Positions 57,011-64,000 of a DNA stretch of 64,000 bases are shown here, one piece after another; positions within the stretch are counted from its first letter, which is position 1; every line of letters starts with the position of its first letter. The notes beneath the pieces were generated by a model that did no database searches, had not been told where the DNA came from, and was given only the letters and a program-made list of their open reading frames with translations. This stretch comes from Hymenobacter puniceus (GTDB lineage Bacteria > Bacteroidota > Bacteroidia > Cytophagales > Hymenobacteraceae). The stretch spans positions 496,001 to 560,000 of the forward strand of contig NZ_JACSCX010000002.1 of assembly GCF_014333525.1 (NCBI RefSeq), written 5' to 3'. Both the position numbers and the translations under genes were made by a program.

Positions 57011-58837
57011 CTACTTCGCCTTTCCGCTGAGCCAGGCTTTGCGGAAGGCCAGCTGCTTGCGGGTGGCTTTGTCGTTGAGCACTACTTCCAGGTCGGTGTT
57101 TTCCTGCAGCGTGACCGGCACGGTGCGTTTGCCGTCGCGTGCACGCACTTCCACCTGCACCACGTCGCCGGGCTTGTGGGTGGCTAGTAGCTTCTGCACC
57201 TGCGGGTTGCCGGTTAGCTTCTGGCCGCCGAGCTTCAGTAATACATCTTCCCGGTCAAGGCCGGCCAAGTAGAGCGGGCTGCCGAGCAGCGTAGTGCCCA
57301 GCGTGGCGCTGCTGTCGGCGGGGTTGAATTGCAGGCGGGCGCCCAGCGTGGCCTGGCCGGGGTGGGCGCGGCGCACCAGCAGGCCGGCCGGGGCCAGCAG
57401 CTCGTCGTACTTCGGCAGCTCGTGGCCGGTGATGTGCTGGCGGAAAAACTGCCCCGCAAACGTGGTGTCGCGCGTGACTTCGCCTAGCACCCGCTGCAGG
57501 TCGCGCAGGTTGTAGGGCTTGGCGGGGGCGTAGTTCTGCTGGGCGCCGTGCTGCTGCCAGAGCGTGCGCATGTAGGTGTCGAGGTCGGTGCGGTAGCGCT
57601 GGCGCAGCTCCAGATCTAGGGCCAGCGCATTGGCCGCCCCGATGTAGTAGTAGCTCAGGTAGGTGTTCGAGCGGTTGTTGGGGTCGATGGCGGCGGCGGC
57701 ATCCACAAACGGCGCCTGCTGGCTCATGTGCACCGGCGAGTACCGCTTGGGCCCCGGCATACTCAGCATGGCATCCACAATGCCGCTCAGGGCTTCCTTG
57801 CAATATTCCTCATCGGTGTATACGCCGGCCCGGCGCAGCAGCAGCTCGCCGTAGTATTGGGTAAAGCCTTCGGCGAACCACAAGTTGCTGCTCATGTTGG
57901 CCCGCTGAAAATCAAACGGCTCAAGGTCCTGCGGGCGCAGGCGCTCCACATTCCAGCTATGGAAAAACTCGTGCGCCACGGTGCCCAGGTTGTCGATGGC
58001 CTCGGGGCCGCGCAAGGGGCGCCGGCTGGTCAGCGACGTGGAGTTGCGGTGCTCCATACCGTCGCCGCTGGTCTGGGGCAGGTAGTTGGCCACGAAGGTG
58101 TAGCGCCCGAAGTCGTACTCGGGCAGGCCCCCGAAGATGGCCGCGGCTTCCTTCACCACTTTTTTGGTGTTGGCGGTGTAGGCATCCAGCTCAGCGTCGG
58201 TGCCGTCGTGCAGCACCTTCAGCTCGATGGTGCGGCCACCTTCCTGCCAGGTGCGCACCTGCTGCTCGCCCAGGGAAGTAGGCGAATCCATGAGGTATTG
58301 CAGGTTGGGCGCCTGCCAGACGGTGCCGGCGGCGTTGGGCTGCAGCTGGCTGGCTACCGTCCAGTTGGCGGGCATGGCAAACTGCACCTCGGCCGGCCGC
58401 TGGGCCAGCGCGGGGGCGTAAGCCAGCGTAGCGGGCATGTTCAGGTGGGCGTGGCGAGTATCAATGCCGACGTACGTGCCGTCGGTCCGGTCGCCGAACA
58501 GCGTGTAGGTGAACACCACGGTGCCATCGTGGCCGGGCACGTCCCAACCGTAGGGGTCGGGGTGCGTCACGGTCAGAACCTTGCCTTTCGAGTCAGTGGC
58601 CTGCACATCGTACACGTTCTTGGCGAATTCGTGCAGGGCATAGCGGCCCGGCGACGAGCGAGCCATGCGCACCTCCAGCGGCCCGGCGGGCAGCTCCCGA
58701 AACGTAGCCGTAATACGGGCCTCGTGGTGCACGGCGTTCGGAAAGGCTACCTGATAGGCAACGGGCGCCTGCGCGGCCGCTGGCCGGGCCAGGGTTAGTG
58801 ACGATGCCAGGAAAAGCAGAGCGGCAAATTTTTGCAT
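57011..58837 (-). CDS. M61 family glycyl aminopeptidase-like metalloprotease
   Basis: A 608-residue exported protease. After the signal peptide (LLFLASSLTLARPAAAQ) comes an N-terminal beta domain (VAYQVAFPNAVHHEARITATF). The catalytic domain follows with the zinc site H289-E290-xx-H293 in VAHEFFHSWNVERLRP and the third ligand Glu in FAEGFTQYYGELLLRR, then a C-terminal PDZ domain (GTTLLGSPLYLAGLDREDVLLKLGG). The architecture matches M61 peptidases. Start at 58837 is fixed by the signal peptide. Confidence 0.94.
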   Translation of the reverse strand: MQKFAALLFLASSLTLARPAAAQAPVAYQVAFPNAVHHEARITATFRELPAGPLEVRMARSSPGRYALHEFAKNVYDVQATDSKGKVLTVTHPDPYGWDVPGHDGTVVFTYTLFGDRTDGTYVGIDTRHAHLNMPATLAYAPALAQRPAEVQFAMPANWTVASQLQPNAAGTVWQAPNLQYLMDSPTSLGEQQVRTWQEGGRTIELKVLHDGTDAELDAYTANTKKVVKEAAAIFGGLPEYDFGRYTFVANYLPQTSGDGMEHRNSTSLTSRRPLRGPEAIDNLGTVAHEFFHSWNVERLRPQDLEPFDFQRANMSSNLWFAEGFTQYYGELLLRRAGVYTDEEYCKEALSGIVDAMLSMPGPKRYSPVHMSQQAPFVDAAAAIDPNNRSNTYLSYYYIGAANALALDLELRQRYRTDLDTYMRTLWQQHGAQQNYAPAKPYNLRDLQRVLGEVTRDTTFAGQFFRQHITGHELPKYDELLAPAGLLVRRAHPGQATLGARLQFNPADSSATLGTTLLGSPLYLAGLDREDVLLKLGGQKLTGNPQVQKLLATHKPGDVVQVEVRARDGKRTVPVTLQENTDLEVVLNDKATRKQLAFRKAWLSGKAK

Positions 58838-58912
58838 GGACAAGGGAGGAGGAATAGGAGTGAGGGCTGGCCGTAAATGTAAGAGGACGCGGGCCTTCAC
58901 GACCACAATTCG

Positions 58913-59563
58913 TCACAATGTCACGTCCTGCCACACCACGGCTTCCACCATCCCGCCAAAAAACCGCAGCTCTTGCACCGGGCGCAACCCCAGGCCGCCC
59001 AGCGTCTGATGAATAGGGGGCAGGCTCCGGGCGCTGATGCCGGTGGTGAGACGGAAGAAGCCGTACATAGACATCAGTAGGCCGCGCTGCCACCACGTGC
59101 GGGGCGCCGCAAAGTCGGCCAGCAGCCAGGGGGCGCCGGGCTGGCGCGCCTGGTGCAGGCGGGCCACCAGCTGCCGCAGCCGCCCGGGCTCAAACAGGTC
59201 CAGCAGAAAAAACGTGACGATTACCTCAAACCGCTCGGTGGGGAGCAGCGTTGCTTCCGTGCCCAACCGGAACTCCACCTGCGCGGCCCCAGCAGTAGGC
59301 AGCAGCTGGCGGGCACGAGCCAGCATCCGGGGCGAAGCTTCCAGATACAGCACCCGCGCCTGGGGCCGCTGGTGGAGCACTTCCAGCAGTACCCAGCCCG
59401 TACCACCCCCGATAATGAGCACCCGCGGGGCTCCGCCTGGCAAACCCGCCTGTAGTGCGGCCTGCTGCGCGGTGTGCAGTGCCCGGCCGTACACCAGCCG
59501 TGCCAGCGGGTCGTAGAAGGCGGCTACCCGGTCGAAACCGGAATCTGGCAAGGAGTGTGGCAT
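58913..59563 (-). CDS. Class I SAM-dependent methyltransferase
   Basis: A 216-residue soluble methyltransferase. The AdoMet site is visible: FDRVAAFYDPLARLVYG at the N-terminus, motif I VLIIGGGTGWVLLEVL, the acidic end of strand 2 in VLYLEASPRML, and FEVIVTFFLLDLF as motif IV. The last third (YGFFRLTTGISARSLPPIHQTL) resembles lipid- or quinone-type methyltransferases of Bacteroidota, but the substrate is not determined. It follows a divergent gap with the PAP2 gene. Confidence 0.88.
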   Translation of the reverse strand: MPHSLPDSGFDRVAAFYDPLARLVYGRALHTAQQAALQAGLPGGAPRVLIIGGGTGWVLLEVLHQRPQARVLYLEASPRMLARARQLLPTAGAAQVEFRLGTEATLLPTERFEVIVTFFLLDLFEPGRLRQLVARLHQARQPGAPWLLADFAAPRTWWQRGLLMSMYGFFRLTTGISARSLPPIHQTLGGLGLRPVQELRFFGGMVEAVVWQDVTL

Positions 59564-59676
59564 AAGTCAGGGTTTGTATCGTACGTATAGGTGTGCGCAC
59601 CCCGGCTGGCCCGGGCCTCAGGACTGGGCTACCAGCTATACGGTCCTGGCGGCGGCCTATACTACAGTTTGTTTCT

Positions 59677-60390
59677 ATGACCAATCATTTGCGCCGGCTG
59701 CTGGCTGGCAGCGTACTGTTTCTAACCGAGTTTGCCGTGACGGTGCTGCTCGGCATTGTGGGAATAGTCGGGTTTCTGGCGCTGGGCCGGGAGGTGTTCG
59801 ATCAGGACGCCGCCACCTTCGACGCGGCAGCTTTCCGCTGGGCGCGGCACCTGCTCGGGCCCAAGCAGCAGTGGGTGGAAGCCGTGACGTTTTTTGCCTC
59901 GCGCAACTTCATTACGGTTACGGGGCTGCTGCTCATCAACTGGCTGCTGCTGTTGCGCCGGCACCGCTGGTACTCGCTGCTGGTGCCGGTGGTGGCGCTG
60001 GGCAGCATCACGCTCAATCTGGTACTCAAGCAGTTATACAACCGGCCCCGGCCGCTGTTGCCGCTGGTGTCGGCGTCGGGGCTGAGCTTCCCGAGCGGGC
60101 ACGCCATGATTTCAGCTTCGTTTTACGGGCTGCTGGTTTATCTGGTACAAACGCACGTGCGGCCCCGCTGGCTGCGCTGGCTGCTCACGGTTTTGCTGGT
60201 GGCGCTCATCCTGCTCATCGGCCTCACCCGCGTATACCTGCGGGTGCACTACGCCACCGACGTATTGGCCGGCTTCACGGCCGGACTGGTGTGGCTGGTG
60301 GTGGCCATTCCGGTGCTGAAGCAGATAGAAAATCGGGTGAAAAATAGATTTAGAAATCAATTGCAATCAACTGAAAAACAGCCTGAATAG
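59677..60390 (+). CDS. PAP2 family membrane phosphatase (first of a pair)
   Basis: A 237-residue acid-phosphatase-type enzyme with six helices that hydrolyses lipid phosphates (for instance undecaprenyl diphosphate or phosphatidate). The three PAP2 motifs are intact: KQLYNRPRP (KxxxxxxRP), SFPSGHAMISA (PSGH) and RVYLRVHYATDVLAG (SRxxxxxHxxxD-type). The Thr before Arg replaces the usual Ser. A second PAP2 gene of the same plan lies 278 bp downstream, beyond tRNA-Leu. Confidence 0.9.
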   Translation: MTNHLRRLLAGSVLFLTEFAVTVLLGIVGIVGFLALGREVFDQDAATFDAAAFRWARHLLGPKQQWVEAVTFFASRNFITVTGLLLINWLLLLRRHRWYSLLVPVVALGSITLNLVLKQLYNRPRPLLPLVSASGLSFPSGHAMISASFYGLLVYLVQTHVRPRWLRWLLTVLLVALILLIGLTRVYLRVHYATDVLAGFTAGLVWLVVAIPVLKQIENRVKNRFRNQLQSTEKQPE

Positions 60391-60442
60391 CCTGAATAGC
60401 TAATTTCTGCACAACTATTTATCGACTTTTTTTGCGCAAAGC

Positions 60443-60474
60443 TTGTCTGATGACAAAAGATGCCCCTATCTTTG
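60443..60474 (+). promoter_or_regulatory. Promoter of tRNA-Leu
   Basis: TTG (60443-60445), 21 bp, TATCTTTG (60467-60474), about 50 bp before the mature tRNA. Confidence 0.6.
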
Positions 60475-60525
60475 CAGCATCAAAAGCCACCCCGCTAGGG
60501 CAAAATGGCCGCTGATACACAAGAT

Positions 60526-60607
60526 GCGCTTGTGGCGAAATTGGTAGACGCGCTGTCTTCAGGCGGCAGTTCCGCAAGGTGTGGGAGTTCGAGTCTCCCC
60601 GAGCGCA
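60526..60607 (+). tRNA. tRNA-Leu (anticodon CAG)
   Basis: Acceptor arm GCGCTTG pairs with CGAGCGC (one G-U). The D arm is GGCGAAATTGGTAGACGC, the anticodon arm CTGTC-TTCAGGC-GGCAG with CAG at the centre, then a variable arm typical of a class II tRNA and a T arm GGGAGTTCGAGTCTCCC. No CCA is encoded. It reads CUG, the dominant leucine codon in this G+C-rich genome. Confidence 0.95.
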
Positions 60608-60609
60608 CG

Positions 60610-60637
60610 AAAGCCGGTCCAGAAATGGACCGGCTTT
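60610..60637 (+). terminator. Terminator of tRNA-Leu
   Basis: AAAGCCGGTCC, loop AGAAAT, GGACCGGCTTT followed by TTCGTTTTT, starting three bases after the tRNA. Confidence 0.88.
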
Positions 60638-60667
60638 TTCGTTTTTATTCGTGCTAATCTAACCTGC

Positions 60668-61348
60668 ATGAAGAATCTGACGGCTCGTTTACTGGCACTG
60701 TTTAGCTTCCTGACCCTGGAAATCCTGCTGGTGAGCAGCGTGTTTCTGGCGTCGCTGCTGCTGTTTTTCTACCTCACGCGCATCGTGTTTGGGGCTCACT
60801 CATTGGTTTTCGATAACTGGGCCATCGGGCAGGCCAATGCGCTGCGGGCCTTCTGGCCGCCGATTACCAACGGGGCCCTGTTCATTACTTTCTTCGCGTC
60901 GCTGCCGTTTCTGGTGGCGGCGGCTGTGTTGCTGCCGGCCGCGCTACGGTGGCGAGGGCGCAAGCGCGAAGCCTTGGAGGTTTTTCTGGCCGTGGCGGGC
61001 GCCTCGCTGTTCAACCAGCTGCTCAAAACGCACTTCCAGCGGGCCCGACCCGCTACGGCTTTGCTGCCTCAGCTGGGGCTGAGCTTCCCCAGCGGCCACG
61101 CCATGATTGGCATGGCGCTCTACGGCTGCCTGGCGTGGCTGCTCTGGCGGCACGGCCGCCACCCGGCCTGGGCACTATTACTGCTGGTCTGGGCTGTGCT
61201 GATCGGCCTCACCCGCATCTACCTGCAGGTACACTACGCCACCGATGTGCTGGCCGGATTCGCCGCCGGCCTGCTCTGGCTGATTCTGCTGCGCACCGCG
61301 CTACGGCTGTACTGGCGGGAAAAGCAGGAGTTGAACATCAAAGGATAA
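60668..61348 (+). CDS. PAP2 family membrane phosphatase (second of a pair)
   Basis: A 226-residue membrane phosphatase paralogous to 59677-60390. The motifs are intact: KTHFQRARP, SFPSGHAMIGMALYG and RIYLQVHYATDVLAGFAAGLLWL, the last almost identical to the neighbour's. Six helices. It begins 60 bp after the tRNA and just behind the tRNA terminator; no separate promoter is obvious, so transcription may read through. The pair probably arose by tandem duplication around the tRNA. Confidence 0.9.
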   Translation: MKNLTARLLALFSFLTLEILLVSSVFLASLLLFFYLTRIVFGAHSLVFDNWAIGQANALRAFWPPITNGALFITFFASLPFLVAAAVLLPAALRWRGRKREALEVFLAVAGASLFNQLLKTHFQRARPATALLPQLGLSFPSGHAMIGMALYGCLAWLLWRHGRHPAWALLLLVWAVLIGLTRIYLQVHYATDVLAGFAAGLLWLILLRTALRLYWREKQELNIKG

Positions 61349-61358
61349 GACATAAGAA

Positions 61359-61399
61359 AAGGCCGTTCGATGACTCATTACGAGCTACTAAACGGCCTT
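61359..61399. terminator. Bidirectional hairpin between PAP2 and GAF genes
   Basis: AAGGCCGTT (61359-61367) and AACGGCCTT (61391-61399) are complements; genes converge here. Confidence 0.65.
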
Positions 61400-61421
61400 C
61401 TCATGCTTTAGTGGTCGGTTT

Positions 61422-63755
61422 CTAGCTGATCCGGACTTTCACCCGCAACGCCAGCAGGCCTTTTACGCCCTGCAACTCTTCCAGCTCCAGCTCCTCAATC
61501 TCGTCTTCGAGCATACCACGGTCCTGGAGGTAGTCGAGGTATTCGAGGTATTCGTCGGCTTCGCGCTGCTGCGAGTATACCAGCGCAATGCGGCCGGGCT
61601 GCGTGAGCCGCTCGCCGGTGCCCTGCACAGTAGCCTTGTCAATGCGCTTCTTGATGATTTCGTAGCGAATATTGTAGGCGCCGTCCACATCAAACTGGCG
61701 CTCATCCTGCCGGAAGCGGATGCCCAGCGGCTGGCTATGAATGAGGATGAGCTGCGTGGTATCGAGCGGCACGGGCAGTTGCGGCTTGAGGGCCACTGTG
61801 CGCCGCGTAATTTCAATCATGGTGAGCAGCTGCCACAGCCGCAGGTTCTTCAGGAATACCATGTCGAACGGCTTGTGCTCCACCAGTGATGCGCCCACGT
61901 AAATATTGTACTCCACGCCGTCGGTTTTGAAGCGCTGGAAATAGTGTGGGAACATCTGCTGAGCCTTTTCCTCTTCCTCATCGAGGTAGTCGCTCACGGC
62001 GTCGTTGAGCAGGGTGGTGCTTTGCTCGAAGGCCTTGCGGCGCTTGTAAAGCACCCCCAGCTCCGGGTCGATGTTCGACCAGTACTGGCTGATGACGGCC
62101 TGCAGCTCGGGTGTGTTCTGCCCCAAATACTCAAACAGCGGCTCTACCTCTGTCCTGAGCGACTCAAAGATGCTCACCTCATCGCCCGAAATCAGGCCCT
62201 GGCGCAGGCGGCGCAGGTTTTTATTGACGTAGAACTTCAGCTCGTCAAGAATGGGCAGCGCCTGAAACTCCGACGCTTTTTTCAGCACTTTATTGGCCAG
62301 CGTGAGGTGCTCCACCAAGTCGCCCTGGATGGCCTCGTTGCGGGCCGTGCTGGACCCCCGAATGTCGCAGGAGCCGTGCAGCGGATACACGTCATGGAAC
62401 ACGATGTCTTCCATTTCGGCGCCCCGGTTGCCGTCTTCCTGCTTTTGCAGCAGATTTTCAGCCGCGTTGGTGAAGCGCCATTCCATGCTCGGATGGATGG
62501 CCGTAAATTTCTCCTTGATGATGGATTGCACGCGCGTCTGGATTTCCTCGGCGTTGCGTTTCACGGCCACCGCAAACAACGGCGCAAACTGCGCTACTGT
62601 CTCAAGATCAAACTCGTCTAGGTCACCCACGTTTGGCGAGCCCAGCTCCAGCAGGCCCACGGTGTCGTCGCCGTAGCGAAGCAGCGCCAGGATGGCCGAG
62701 CGAATGCCAATGCTCAGGATCTGCTGGCGCAGGTCTTCCGGAATATCAGCGGTTTCCACGTCTTCAATCACCAGCGGCTGGCGGTTCTGCCAGAGCTCAG
62801 AATAGATCTGGCGGAAGCCGGAGCCGGCATCCTGGTTGTGGAGTTGCTTGGTCAGGAAGCTGTGGTTGATTTTGCGGCCAAAATCCACGAAGGCCCGCTT
62901 TTTCTCGTTGTAGGCTGCAATGCCAAGCTGCAGAAACGGCCGCTTAAACAGCACCCGTAGTTTCTCCTGAATCTGCTCCAACCGGTCAGAAGCCTGCAGA
63001 ACGTCGCGCTCCAGCAAGTCGTACTTCAGCTCCGACAGAATTTCCTGCTCGGTCACATCGGCCAGGTGCAGGATATTGAAGCCTTCCAGCGCGAAGTGTG
63101 TTGGCGGCAGCAGCTCCTGCCAGATATCAGGGCGGTTAGGGTTACGCGTCAGCAATTCCACCTGCTCTGATGTTAGCTCGGGCCTGGGCCCCACAAGCCG
63201 AACGTCCAGAAATGTGGAGTCGAATACCACGCTATAATGCCGGTACAGGCCGATGCTGTAATCAGGCACGGTGAAGATGATGGTGCCGTTGTCGGGCATC
63301 TGCACGCCGTATACTTTATCCAGTACCAGCTGGTACGCCATGCGAGCGGTGTGCACTTCCAGCGTGGCAGCATCAATGTTGAGCGGCTGCTTTACGGTTT
63401 TGGCACTCGTAAGCAGTACCTCGGCGAAGCGTGGCGTGTGGTAGAAGCTGTAGCGCTGAAACGGCACAATAGCACCGCTGATATCATGGCGGAAGGAAGC
63501 CGGCGGAAACATGGCCAGCATCAGCGTATCCACCAGGTCGCAGTTGCATTCCAGCGTGCTCATGTCGGTGATAGGGCCACGGCACCAGGCTTCGGCCGCC
63601 ACTTTTTCGCCAATGGCGCGGGCCAGCAGTGCTACCCCGGGATTAGCATCGTTTTCACGCGCCTGCCAATAGGTAATGATAGGCTCCAGACTAAGCGAAA
63701 CCTGGAAAGGAAATACGGCCAAAGCCGGGCGGTCAACGGTGAGTTCAGGAGGCAT
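61422..63755 (-). CDS. Large cytosolic GAF-domain protein of unknown function
   Basis: A 777-residue soluble protein with no signal or membrane segment. The first 230 residues have no recognised domain. A GAF-like domain lies at about 255-405 (INHSFLTKQLHNQDAGSGF, PLVIEDVETADIPEDLRQQILSIGIRS in order, AILALLRYGDDTVGLLELGSP). After it comes a segment with VYPLHGSCDIRGSSTARNEAI (residues 456-476), whose DIRGSS recalls the nucleotide-binding start of class III cyclases (DxxGS), but no further cyclase motif follows. The C-terminal part is helical and acidic (DEEEEKAQQMFP; EDEIEELELEELQ). It may be a signalling or sensing protein. Confidence 0.75.
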   Translation of the reverse strand: MPPELTVDRPALAVFPFQVSLSLEPIITYWQARENDANPGVALLARAIGEKVAAEAWCRGPITDMSTLECNCDLVDTLMLAMFPPASFRHDISGAIVPFQRYSFYHTPRFAEVLLTSAKTVKQPLNIDAATLEVHTARMAYQLVLDKVYGVQMPDNGTIIFTVPDYSIGLYRHYSVVFDSTFLDVRLVGPRPELTSEQVELLTRNPNRPDIWQELLPPTHFALEGFNILHLADVTEQEILSELKYDLLERDVLQASDRLEQIQEKLRVLFKRPFLQLGIAAYNEKKRAFVDFGRKINHSFLTKQLHNQDAGSGFRQIYSELWQNRQPLVIEDVETADIPEDLRQQILSIGIRSAILALLRYGDDTVGLLELGSPNVGDLDEFDLETVAQFAPLFAVAVKRNAEEIQTRVQSIIKEKFTAIHPSMEWRFTNAAENLLQKQEDGNRGAEMEDIVFHDVYPLHGSCDIRGSSTARNEAIQGDLVEHLTLANKVLKKASEFQALPILDELKFYVNKNLRRLRQGLISGDEVSIFESLRTEVEPLFEYLGQNTPELQAVISQYWSNIDPELGVLYKRRKAFEQSTTLLNDAVSDYLDEEEEKAQQMFPHYFQRFKTDGVEYNIYVGASLVEHKPFDMVFLKNLRLWQLLTMIEITRRTVALKPQLPVPLDTTQLILIHSQPLGIRFRQDERQFDVDGAYNIRYEIIKKRIDKATVQGTGERLTQPGRIALVYSQQREADEYLEYLDYLQDRGMLEDEIEELELEELQGVKGLLALRVKVRIS

Positions 63756-63866
63756 ATAGCAGCAGCAATTCCGAAGGTAGCCAATTCACAGCAGCTGGTC
63801 TTCGGGTGAAGAGTATACGTAAACGCCCGGCCTGCGGACGTACACGAAACTGCCCTGCCAAGCGGG

Positions 63867-63998
63867 TTAGCGGCTCAAAACCACCGGCACGGGTTTGTCC
63901 TGGCCGCTGGGGTCGGTGGCATCGATGGCCTGCGGGTTGCCGTTGAGGAATACCCGCTTGAGCGTGTTGTTGTTGCAGGTGCAGCAGCCGTCGCTCTG
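63867..63998 (-). CDS. C-terminal tail of an unknown protein (5' end outside window)
   Basis: Forty-three codons and a stop, open to the window edge. The tail contains SDGCCTCNNNTLKRVFLNG and ends DKPVPVVLSR. The three clustered cysteines are notable, but the fragment is too short to assign. The 110 bp between it and the GAF gene holds no supported feature. Confidence 0.5.
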   Translation of the reverse strand, partial: QSDGCCTCNNNTLKRVFLNGNPQAIDATDPSGQDKPVPVVLSR

Positions 63999-64000
63999 CA

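Overview
The window looks like chromosomal DNA from a Hymenobacter-like member of the Bacteroidota (order Cytophagales). This is inferred from the gene families: a TonB-dependent receptor with a carboxypeptidase-like N-terminal domain, DUF3667, DUF2911, DUF547, YitT, CDGSH and bacterial acyl-CoA-binding proteins. It is also supported by high G+C coding sequence and by repeated matches to the Bacteroidota promoter (TTG, 17-21 bp, TAnnTTTG). No phage, integrase, transposase, CRISPR array or rRNA operon is visible. Gene order is mosaic, with short operons on both strands that often end in strong hairpins.

Layout. 0-4.7 kb: the end of an alkyltransferase-like DNA repair protein, a secreted protein of unknown function and a TonB-dependent receptor. 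4.8-8.3 kb: a minus-strand cluster with a small soluble protein, two paralogous multi-helix membrane proteins, a histidine kinase with no sensor domain and a response regulator that is only a receiver. 8.3-10.8 kb: xseB/xseA (exonuclease VII) and a predicted barrel protein. 10.9-17.1 kb: a glycolipid or envelope sugar locus with a DPM1/ArnC-like glycosyltransferase, a tandem LAB_N membrane protein, a UDP-sugar epimerase and two ArnT-like GT-C transferases. 17.2-34.9 kb: housekeeping and secreted enzymes, including M13 peptidase, cyclophilin, Mn catalase, P1 nuclease/PLC-like protein, CinA-type amidase, amidohydrolase, ACBP, CDGSH protein, deoxynucleoside kinase, DUF2461, DUF547 and MOSC proteins. 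35-39 kb: a DUF3667 gene broken by a perfect palindrome, then YitT, DUF805 and S8 protease genes. 39.3-43.9 kb: a PIG-L deacetylase followed by a 43-residue membrane peptide overlapping a Na+/solute symporter. 44-52 kb: DUF2911, YcxB-like, CDF transporter, MsbA-like ABC exporter, TonB C-terminal protein, a second symporter and an MBL hydrolase. 52-64 kb: cyanophycinase-like protein, barrel protein, MFS exporter, Bax-inhibitor-1 with an early stop codon, M61 peptidase, methyltransferase, two PAP2 phosphatases flanking tRNA-Leu(CAG), a large GAF protein and the tail of an unknown gene.

The intergenic DNA is rich in palindromic elements. One family ends in GAACGTCATGCA (three copies, one between xseA and xseB), another is a 43-bp perfect-arm GTCATCCTGAGC element, and a third is a GGTCCGACGGC palindrome. 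There is also a seven-copy CCCTAAT tandem array. The most notable observations are the receiver-only/7TM-like signalling cluster (4.8-8.3 kb), the DUF3667 gene interrupted by a 28-bp perfect inverted repeat, the in-frame stop in the Bax-inhibitor gene, and the small peptide coupled to the symporter. All functional calls rest on reading motifs by eye; no database search was run.
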